Assembly (NCBI GenBank): GCA_028698405.1
Contig: JAQVDF010000027.1
Location: 1-10,588 of the forward strand
Origin: Phenylobacterium sp.
GTDB lineage: Bacteria; Pseudomonadota; Alphaproteobacteria; Caulobacterales; Caulobacteraceae
Length of the DNA stretch: 10,588 nucleotides
Direction of reading: 5' to 3'
Shown: piece after piece, positions 6,231-10,588 of the stretch
Layout: every line of letters begins with the position of its first letter
How positions within the stretch are numbered: position 1 is the stretch's first letter
Position numbers and translations under genes: made by a program
The notes under the pieces: model-generated
Told to the model about the DNA's origin: nothing
What the model saw: only the letters and a program-made list of their open reading frames with translations
Databases searched by the model: none

Positions 6231-7174
6231 GCGCGCAGCACAGGGACCGGTCGCGGGCGGCGGCGATCGCGCCGTTCCTGTGGCTCGGGCTGTTCTTCCT
6301 CTTCCCCTTCCTGCTGGTGTTGCGGCTGTCGCTGTCGGACATCGCTCTGGCGGTGCCGCCCTACGCGCCACAGCTGGACCTGTCGGCGGGCGTCGATGGG
6401 GTGCGCGAGTTCCTGGCGGCGCTGGACTTCGAGACCTACGGGCGGCTGGGCGGCGACCGGCTCTACCTGGCGGCCTACCTGTCCTCGATGCGGATCGCCG
6501 CCATCTCGACAGGGATCCTGCTGCTGATCGGCTATCCGATCGCCTACGCCATGGTCCGCTGCCCGCCGGCGGCCCGCCGCGCGCTGGTGCTGGCGGTGAT
6601 CCTGCCGTTCTGGACCAGCTTCCTGATCCGCATCTACGCCTGGATCGCCATCCTCAAGCCTGCCGGCCTGCTGAACGCGGCGCTGGGGGCCGTCGGGGTG
6701 GCCCCCCTGAACCTGCTGAACGCGGCGCTGGGGGCCGTCGGGTTGGCCCCCCTGAACCTGCTGAACACCGAGGCGGCGGTCCACATCGGGCTGGTCTACG
6801 CCTATCTGCCCTTCATGGTGCTGCCGCTCTATGCCGTGCTGGAGCGGCAGCCCGCCGAGCTCCTGGAGGCCGCCGCCGACCTCGGCTGCACGCCCGTGCA
6901 GGCCTTCTGGCGGGTGACCTTCCCGATGTCGCTGCCGGGCGTGGCGGCCGGCGCCCTGCTCTGCTTCATCCCGATGGTCGGCGAGTTCGTGGTTCCCGAC
7001 CTGCTCGGCGGCTCGCAGACGCTGATGCTCGGCAAGGTGATCTGGACCGAGTTCTTCGCCAACCGCGACTGGCCCACCGCCTCGGCCGTGGCGGTGGCGC
7101 TGATCGTCACCCTCATCGTCCCGCTCACCCTCTTCCAGCGCCAGCAGCAGCGCCTCCTGGAGGGCGGACGGTGA
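6227..7174 (+). CDS. potH: Polyamine ABC transporter, permease PotH (MetI-type), with internal tandem duplication
   Basis: A 315-residue inner-membrane permease that pairs with PotI to form the polyamine channel. It has about six membrane helices, the first at about 12-34. The cytoplasmic EAA loop, which docks on the ATPase, is EAAADLG at 214-220 with the downstream WRVTFPMSLPG. Conserved PotH blocks include PFWTSFLIRIYAW, VYAYLPFMVLPLY, MVGEFVVPDLLGG and NRDWPTASA. The GTG start overlaps the potG stop as GTGA, implying coupled translation; the overlap and the conserved N-terminal helix fix the start. A 15-residue unit (148-162) is repeated at 163-177 in a loop after the third helix, which should face the periplasm, lengthening it relative to E. 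coli PotH. The reading frame is intact, so the gene is probably functional. Confidence 0.94.
   Translation: MSAQHRDRSRAAAIAPFLWLGLFFLFPFLLVLRLSLSDIALAVPPYAPQLDLSAGVDGVREFLAALDFETYGRLGGDRLYLAAYLSSMRIAAISTGILLLIGYPIAYAMVRCPPAARRALVLAVILPFWTSFLIRIYAWIAILKPAGLLNAALGAVGVAPLNLLNAALGAVGLAPLNLLNTEAAVHIGLVYAYLPFMVLPLYAVLERQPAELLEAAADLGCTPVQAFWRVTFPMSLPGVAAGALLCFIPMVGEFVVPDLLGGSQTLMLGKVIWTEFFANRDWPTASAVAVALIVTLIVPLTLFQRQQQRLLEGGR
6667..6766 (+). repeat. 45-bp tandem duplication inside potH
   Basis: Bases 6667-6711 are repeated at 6712-6756 with one mismatch (G at 6698 versus T at 6743, Val158 versus Leu173). A third partial copy of 10 bp, CCTGCTGAAC, follows at 6757-6766. The unit is a multiple of three, so the frame is kept. 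The near identity points to a recent event. The 10-bp repeat bordering each unit is the kind of substrate that permits slippage or unequal exchange. Confidence 0.95.
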
Positions 7175-7965
7175 GACGCGGGCCGAGCCTGTTCAACCTG
7201 GCCTCGCTGGGGCTTGGGCTGACCTTCCTCTACGCGCCCATCGTGCTGCTGGTGGTCTACTCGTTCAACGATAGCCGGCTGGTCACCGTCTGGGGCGGCT
7301 TCTCGCTGCGATGGTACGGCGAGCTGATGCACAACGAACAGCTGCTGGCCTCGGTGTGGATGACCGTGCGCATCGCCGCCCTCTCCGCCACCGTCGCCAC
7401 CCTGCTGGGCACGCTGGCGGCGGTGGCCCTGACGCGCGGCGGTCGCTTCCCGGGCAGGACGATCTTCTCCGGCGCGGTCTACGCCCCGCTTGTGACGCCC
7501 GAGGTGATCTTGGGCCTGTCGCTGCTGCTGCTGTTCGTGGCAGTCGGAGCGCCGCGCGGCTTCTGGACGGTCTCGGCCGCCCACACGACGCTGACCCTCT
7601 GCTACGTCACAGTTGTGGTGCAGGCCCGCCTCGCCAGCTTCGACCGCAGCCTGGAGGAAGCGGCGCAGGATCTCGGCTGCCCGCCCTGGCGCGCCTTCCT
7701 GCTGGTCACCCTGCCGAACATCGCACCGGCAGTCGCGGCGGCCTGGATGCTGGCCTTCACCCTCTCGCTGGACGACCTGGTGATCGCCAGCTTCACCTCG
7801 GGCCCGGGAGCCACGACCCTGCCGATGCGCATCTACAGCGCCGTGCGGCTGGGCGTGACGCCCGAGATCAACGCCATCTCGACGCTGCTGATCGGACTGG
7901 TGGCCACCGGCGTGATCGCCGCCTACCTGATCCAGACCCGGGGCGTGCGGCGCGCGTCCCGCTAG
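7171..7965 (+). CDS. potI: Polyamine ABC transporter, permease PotI (MetI-type)
   Basis: A 264-residue second permease of the polyamine importer. It shows about six hydrophobic helices, the first at about 9-32 ending in YSFNDS, a classic PotI/PotC N-terminal block. The EAA loop is EEAAQDLG at 162-169, followed by RAFLLVTLPNIAP. Near the C-terminus are FTLSLDDLVIASF and LPMRIYSAVRLGVTPEINA, both typical of PotI. The GTG start overlaps the potH TGA as GTGA, so translation is probably coupled; the long open frame upstream of it is a shadow of potH. Its length is slightly below the 281 residues of E. coli PotI. The stop TAG shares bases with the stop of the convergent amidase gene. This is the last gene of the potFGHI operon. 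Confidence 0.94.
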   Translation: MRRGPSLFNLASLGLGLTFLYAPIVLLVVYSFNDSRLVTVWGGFSLRWYGELMHNEQLLASVWMTVRIAALSATVATLLGTLAAVALTRGGRFPGRTIFSGAVYAPLVTPEVILGLSLLLLFVAVGAPRGFWTVSAAHTTLTLCYVTVVVQARLASFDRSLEEAAQDLGCPPWRAFLLVTLPNIAPAVAAAWMLAFTLSLDDLVIASFTSGPGATTLPMRIYSAVRLGVTPEINAISTLLIGLVATGVIAAYLIQTRGVRRASR

Positions 7966-9350
7966 AGCGGCGGGACGCGGTCGAACCAGGGCCTCGCCTG
8001 CTCGAGCTGGCCGGCCAGGCGGAACAGCCGCGCCTCCTCGCCCATCGGCGCGACGAACTGGATGCCGATCGGCAGGCCCTCGCGGTTCCAGGCCAGGGGC
8101 ACGCTCATCGCCGGCTGGCCGGTGTTGTTGAACAGCTGGGTGTTGCACATGAAGGCGAACAGCCTGTCGCGGAAGGCGCCGGGCTCCGCCATCAGCCAGC
8201 CGATCGGCGGCGCCGGCATGCCGGCCGTGGCCAGCAGCAGCACGTCGTACGTCTCGAACAGCGCCGACACCTGCCGCGTCACCGCGTGAACGGTCTGGAT
8301 CGCGCGGACGTAGGCCGGGCCGCTGATGTCGACGCTGCGGTACATGGCGAAGGTGCCCGGCTCGAGCTCGTCGGCCTCGATGGGCCGGCCGCGCCGTTCG
8401 GCTTCCGCATCCAGCATGGCCGCGGTGTTGGCCGCGATCACCTGACCGGCGGCCCTGGCCAGCGCCTGCAGGTCGCCGGGGATGGCCGCCTCCTCCACGT
8501 CGTGGCCCAGCGAGGCGCAGAGCTGCGCCGCATCGCGCACCGCCGCCTCGACCTCGGGGTCCAGCCCGGGCGCGGCGATGGCCTGCGTGGTGAAGGCGAT
8601 CCGCAGCCGGCCCGGCTCGCGCCGCACCTCCTCCAGGAACGGCCGCTCGGGCGGGGCGAGGAAATAGGGATCGCCCGTCTGCGGGCGGCAGACGACGTCC
8701 AGCAGGGCAGCCGAATCGCGCACCGAGCGGGTCAGCGCGTGCTGCATCGAGGCCCCGCCCCAGCCCTCGCCGAGCGGGGCGAACGAGACCCGGCCGCGCG
8801 ACGGCTTCATGCCGAACAGGCCGCAGGCGTGGGCCGGCACGCGGATCGAGCCGCCGCCGTCGCTGGCGTGCGCCGCCGGCACAATGCCGGCCGAGACAGC
8901 AGCCGAGGCCCCGCCGGACGAGCCGCCGGGCGTGTGCTCAAGGCGCCAGGGGTTGCGGCTAGGACCGAACAGTCTGGGCTCGGTCACCGGCGTCAGCCCG
9001 AACTCGGGCGTGTTGGTCTTTCCGAAGATGGACAGGCCCGCGTCCAGGTACGCCCGCACGAGGGCGCTGTCCTGCGTCGCCACCGCGTCCTTGAACAGCG
9101 CCGAGCCGCCGGTCGTCGGCGTGCCGGCGAGCTGCGCGCCCAGGTCCTTCAGCAGGAAGGGCACGCCGGCGAACGGTCCATCCCCGCCGCCGCGCGGGGC
9201 GAACTGCTGGGTGACCGCATTGATCTTCGGATTGGCCTCTTCCAGCCGGGCGACGGCGAGGCCCATCAGCTCCTCGGCTGACACCTCCCGCCTCGCCACC
9301 AGCTCCGCCAGCCCCAAGGCGTCGAGTCGCCGATACTCGTCGAACCTCAT
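7962..9350 (-). CDS. Amidase-signature family hydrolase
   Basis: A 462-residue enzyme of the amidase signature family, which hydrolyses amide bonds through a Ser-cisSer-Lys triad. All three catalytic residues are visible: Lys68 in PFLLKDLG, cis-Ser144 in TPGGSSGGAS, and nucleophile Ser168 in SDGGGSIR. The 24-residue spacing between the two serines is the family norm. The C-terminal TGQPAMSVPLAW and GLPIGIQFVA blocks are also standard. Overall it looks closest to the 6-aminohexanoate-cyclic-dimer hydrolase (NylA-like) and general amidase branch rather than GatA, since a GatCAB partner is absent here. The substrate is unknown. No signal peptide is seen, so it is probably cytoplasmic. I chose the start at 9350, preceded by the strong ribosome site GGAGGAGA, over an upstream in-frame start at 9413. 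It is convergent to potI with overlapping stops. Confidence 0.92.
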   Translation of the reverse strand: MRFDEYRRLDALGLAELVARREVSAEELMGLAVARLEEANPKINAVTQQFAPRGGGDGPFAGVPFLLKDLGAQLAGTPTTGGSALFKDAVATQDSALVRAYLDAGLSIFGKTNTPEFGLTPVTEPRLFGPSRNPWRLEHTPGGSSGGASAAVSAGIVPAAHASDGGGSIRVPAHACGLFGMKPSRGRVSFAPLGEGWGGASMQHALTRSVRDSAALLDVVCRPQTGDPYFLAPPERPFLEEVRREPGRLRIAFTTQAIAAPGLDPEVEAAVRDAAQLCASLGHDVEEAAIPGDLQALARAAGQVIAANTAAMLDAEAERRGRPIEADELEPGTFAMYRSVDISGPAYVRAIQTVHAVTRQVSALFETYDVLLLATAGMPAPPIGWLMAEPGAFRDRLFAFMCNTQLFNNTGQPAMSVPLAWNREGLPIGIQFVAPMGEEARLFRLAGQLEQARPWFDRVPPL

Positions 9351-9356
9351 CGCCCG

Positions 9357-9364
9357 TCTCCTCC
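9357..9364 (-). promoter_or_regulatory. Ribosome binding site of the amidase gene
   Basis: The minus strand reads GGAGGAGA, a near-perfect anti-16S match, 6 bp before the ATG at 9350. It decides this start against the in-frame start at 9413, which would add 21 residues unlike the family and end at the tRNA gene boundary. Confidence 0.75.
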
Positions 9365-9370
9365 CATCCC

Positions 9371-9399
9371 TTGCGCTCGGCGCCAGCCACGGCCAAAAG
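9371..9399 (+). promoter_or_regulatory. Candidate promoter of tRNA-Thr
   Basis: TTGCGCT at 9371-9377, a 14-bp spacer, and GCCAAAAG at 9392-9399 resemble the Caulobacter housekeeping promoter (TTGACGS, then GCTANAWC). The -10 matches 6 of 8 positions but the -35 match is poor. The position, 15 bp upstream of the mature tRNA 5' end, is right. This 63-bp gap must also hold the amidase promoter in the opposite direction, which I cannot identify. Confidence 0.28.
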
Positions 9400-9413
9400 G
9401 TGTGCCCAAGCAC

Positions 9414-9489
9414 GCCGGCTTAGCTCAGTTGGTAGAGCAGCGCTCTTGTAAAGCGAAGGTCGCGGGTTCGAGTCCTGCAGTCGGCGCCA
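9414..9489 (+). tRNA. tRNA-Thr (anticodon UGU)
   Basis: A 76-nt cloverleaf. The acceptor stem GCCGGCT pairs with AGTCGGC with a single G-U pair. The D-arm has TAGCTCAGTTGGTAGAGCA, and the anticodon loop CTTGTAA gives anticodon TGT, reading ACA threonine codons. The T-arm contains GGTTCGAGTCC. The 3' CCA is encoded. The anticodon stem has one G-A mismatch at its outer pair. Transcription may continue into the cytochrome c gene 32 bp downstream, since no convincing terminator separates them (only GTGTTTTA at 9495-9502). Confidence 0.97.
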
Positions 9490-9521
9490 CGGGGTGTTTT
9501 ACGGTTTCCAAGTGGGTCCAA

Positions 9522-10025
9522 ATGAAGCTTCGTCCGCTGTTCCTGGCCGCCGCCTGCGCGGCGCTGACCGCCTGCAGCCAGGGCGGCGACAGTGGTTCGG
9601 TGCCGTCGTCCGGCGCTTCGGCTCCGGCCTCCGCGCCCACGCCTCCCAAGGACGCCGAGGCGATCAAGACGGCGCTCGCAGCCCTCCCCGCGCCTTACAA
9701 CGAGGCCGACTACGAGAACGGCCGGCGCAAGTTCGGCCTCTGCCGCTCCTGCCACACCATCGAGGCCGGCGGACCCAACATGACCGGGCCGAACCTGCAC
9801 GGCGTGTTCGGGCGCAATGCCGCCGCGGTCGAGGGCTACAACTACTCCGACGTGCTGAAGGCCTCGGACATCACCTGGGGACCCGAACCGCTGAACGAGT
9901 GGCTGACCAAGCCGCAGGAGTTCCTGCCCGGCAACAAGATGACCTTCGTCGGCCTGAAGGATCCGAACGACCGGCGGGACGTCATCGCCTACCTGATGGT
10001 GGAGACCGCCACGACGGCGGAGTAG
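9522..10025 (+). CDS. Lipid-anchored monohaem class I cytochrome c
   Basis: A 167-residue predicted lipoprotein carrying one c-type haem, acting in electron transfer outside the inner membrane. A signal peptide (1-17) ends in lipobox LTAC, so Cys18 would be lipidated. A Ser/Ala/Pro/Gly-rich linker (about 19-45) follows. The haem site is CRSCH (Cys74, Cys77, His78), the GPNLHGVFGR block is standard, and Met140 in GNKMTFVGL is the likely sixth haem ligand. This resembles membrane-attached cytochrome c2/c552-type carriers of alphaproteobacteria. The start at 9522 is chosen because the frame further upstream runs through the tRNA gene and the signal peptide begins exactly here. The ribosome site is weak. 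No oxidase or cytochrome bc1 genes are nearby, so its partner is unknown. Confidence 0.92.
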   Translation: MKLRPLFLAAACAALTACSQGGDSGSVPSSGASAPASAPTPPKDAEAIKTALAALPAPYNEADYENGRRKFGLCRSCHTIEAGGPNMTGPNLHGVFGRNAAAVEGYNYSDVLKASDITWGPEPLNEWLTKPQEFLPGNKMTFVGLKDPNDRRDVIAYLMVETATTAE

Positions 10026-10101
10026 CGGGCGCCCGGAATGGGCACAACCGCTGCGGGTTTGCAACCTTGACGCGCGCGGGCGGCTGAGAGATCATTGTTA
10101 T

Positions 10102-10140
10102 GCCACCGGTCGTACGGCGGCAGGGACACCGGCGTGTGGC
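10102..10140. other. Imperfect hairpin of unknown role
   Basis: GCCA at 10102-10105 pairs with TGGC at 10137-10140, and CCGGT at 10106-10110 pairs with ACCGG at 10128-10132, leaving a four-base bulge on the 3' side and a 17-nt loop with CGTACG. It lies 76 bp after the cytochrome c stop. It could be a transcription terminator without a T tract, a small structured RNA, or chance in GC-rich DNA. Confidence 0.25.
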
Positions 10141-10204
10141 GTCCCTTCCCCCGCGGGCGAAGCGACCCCCCAGCCCTCGTCCGCATGACAGCCCATGACG
10201 AACT

Positions 10205-10230
10205 CGCCTTCCCCTTCGCAGGGGAAGGCG
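10205..10230 (-). terminator. Hairpin downstream of the RND gene
   Basis: A perfect 10-bp stem, CGCCTTCCCC with GGGGAAGGCG, and a 6-nt loop lie 7 bp beyond the stop codon of the minus-strand RND gene. Position and stem strength suggest a terminator or 3' stabilising hairpin. No T run follows in the minus direction, so it may instead be another C-rich/G-rich intergenic palindrome. Confidence 0.5.
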
Positions 10231-10237
10231 CTCTTCG

Positions 10238-10588
10238 TTACTCCGCGGCGTTGGCGACGCGCGCTTCTTCGCCCTGTTCGAACGCCTCGATGCGACGGGC
10301 CGTGTGCATCGGCGAGTGGGTGAACCTGGCCAGCAGGTTGTAGAACACCGGCACGATGAACAGGGTGAGCAGGGTCGCGAAGATCGCCCCCGAGAAGATC
10401 ACCACCCCGATGGTGCGCCGGGCTTCGCCGCCGGCCCCGCCCCAGACGATCAGCGGCACCGCGCCGGCCGCCGAGGCGATCGAGGTCATGATGATCGGGC
10501 GCAGGCGCAGGGTGGCCGACTCGATCACCGCCTCGCGGATCGACAGGCCCTCGTCTCGTAGCTGGTTCGCGGACTCGACGATCAAGAT
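10238..10588 (-). CDS. RND-family efflux transporter, inner-membrane subunit (C-terminal fragment)
   Basis: The last 116 residues of a resistance-nodulation-division pump of the AcrB/HAE1 type; the gene continues beyond the right edge, so the 5' part is missing because of the window, not because of truncation. RND pumps use the proton gradient to export hydrophobic compounds across both membranes with an adaptor and an outer-membrane channel. Visible features are ILIVESANQLRDEG, the strongly conserved RLRPIIMTSIASAAGAVPL block, a Gly-rich turn GGAGGEARR, then the final membrane helices ending VPVFYNLLARF, and a short hydrophilic tail rich in Glu and Ala. It ends with TAA, followed by a hairpin. 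The substrate cannot be told from this piece. Confidence 0.93.
   Translation of the reverse strand: MLIVESANQLRDEGLSIREAVIESATLRLRPIIMTSIASAAGAVPLIVWGGAGGEARRTIGVVIFSGAIFATLLTLFIVPVFYNLLARFTHSPMHTARRIEAFEQGEEARVANAAE

Larger units (their letters stand above)
10026..10237. other. 212-bp convergent intergenic region, cytochrome c / RND
   Basis: No gene is supported here. It begins with a palindrome, CGGGCGCCCG, directly after the cytochrome stop. A TTGACG hexamer lies at 10067-10072 without a clear -10 partner. Two hairpins follow (10102-10140 and 10205-10230). Open frames crossing it continue antisense into the RND gene and look like shadows. Confidence 0.5.

Noticed and set aside
4971..6371. 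Long minus-strand open frames opposite the pot genes (also opposite rlmB and terC at 600-1670, and potH/potI at 6829-8148).
   Set aside because: Each mirrors a well-supported gene with complete family motifs; the antisense translations are rich in Arg, Gln, Gly and His without any domain.
7962..9350. Amidase as the GatA subunit of the tRNA amidotransferase.
   Set aside because: No gatB or gatC is adjacent, and the sequence looks closer to NylA-like amidases than to GatA.
9414..9489. tRNA-Thr as an attachment site for an integrated element.
   Set aside because: No repeat of the tRNA 3' end, no integrase and no foreign-looking genes are visible in the window.
9402..9521. In-frame upstream extension of the cytochrome c running through the tRNA.
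   Set aside because: It translates tRNA-Thr into the familiar artefact sequence GLAQLVEQRSCKAKVAGSSPA-like peptide; the lipoprotein signal begins at 9522.
10095..10343. Plus-strand frame of 82 residues near the right end.
   Set aside because: It runs through two hairpins and antisense to the conserved end of the RND gene, with no ribosome site.
1..10588. CRISPR array, toxin-antitoxin pair, transposase or phage gene.
   Set aside because: Read through both strands for these; no spaced repeats, small paired genes or transposase motifs were seen.

Overview
The window is a GC-rich, densely coded piece of bacterial chromosome. I infer an alphaproteobacterium, most likely of the Caulobacteraceae (Caulobacter/Phenylobacterium type). 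The evidence is the very high GC content, an alphaproteobacterial-type methionyl-tRNA synthetase, promoter-like sites that fit the Caulobacter housekeeping -10 consensus better than the E. coli one, and a C-rich/G-rich palindromic repeat of the kind scattered through such genomes. I see no insertion sequence, prophage gene, CRISPR array or plasmid gene. The content is ordinary core and transport genes.

Layout, left to right. (1) 1-1634, plus strand: a terminator-like hairpin, then rlmB (23S rRNA 2'-O-methyltransferase) and a TerC/YjbE-family membrane protein. (2) 1635-1734: a convergent intergenic region with a perfect 12-bp stem and a competing third arm. (3) 1735-3555, minus strand: metG, whose HIGH-like motif has Gln in place of the first His. 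(4) 3556-3963: a 408-bp divergent intergenic region with candidate promoters for metG and potF, a palindromic repeat and a run of nine C. (5) 3964-7965, plus strand: a complete four-gene polyamine ABC importer, potF-potG-potH-potI, with all genes overlapping. (6) 7962-9350, minus strand: an amidase-signature hydrolase whose stop codon shares the bases CTAG with the potI stop. (7) 9414-9489: tRNA-Thr(UGU), followed after 32 bp by a lipid-anchored monohaem cytochrome c (9522-10025). (8) 10026-10237: intergenic hairpins. (9) 10238 to the right edge, minus strand: the C-terminal end of an RND efflux pump subunit.

The only real multi-gene system is the polyamine importer. A lipid-anchored binding protein (PotF-like) captures the polyamine, two MetI-type permeases (PotH, PotI) form the channel, and an ATPase (PotG) drives transport. 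The other genes are housekeeping (RlmB, MetRS, tRNA-Thr) or single-function genes (TerC, amidase, cytochrome c, RND).

I found no convincing undescribed system. The most useful oddities are the His-to-Gln change in the MetRS HIGH motif, a recent in-frame 45-bp tandem duplication in potH, a PotF binding pocket that mixes PotF-like and PotD-like residues, and the three-armed hairpin between terC and metG. E. coli comparisons are from memory, not from an alignment run here.
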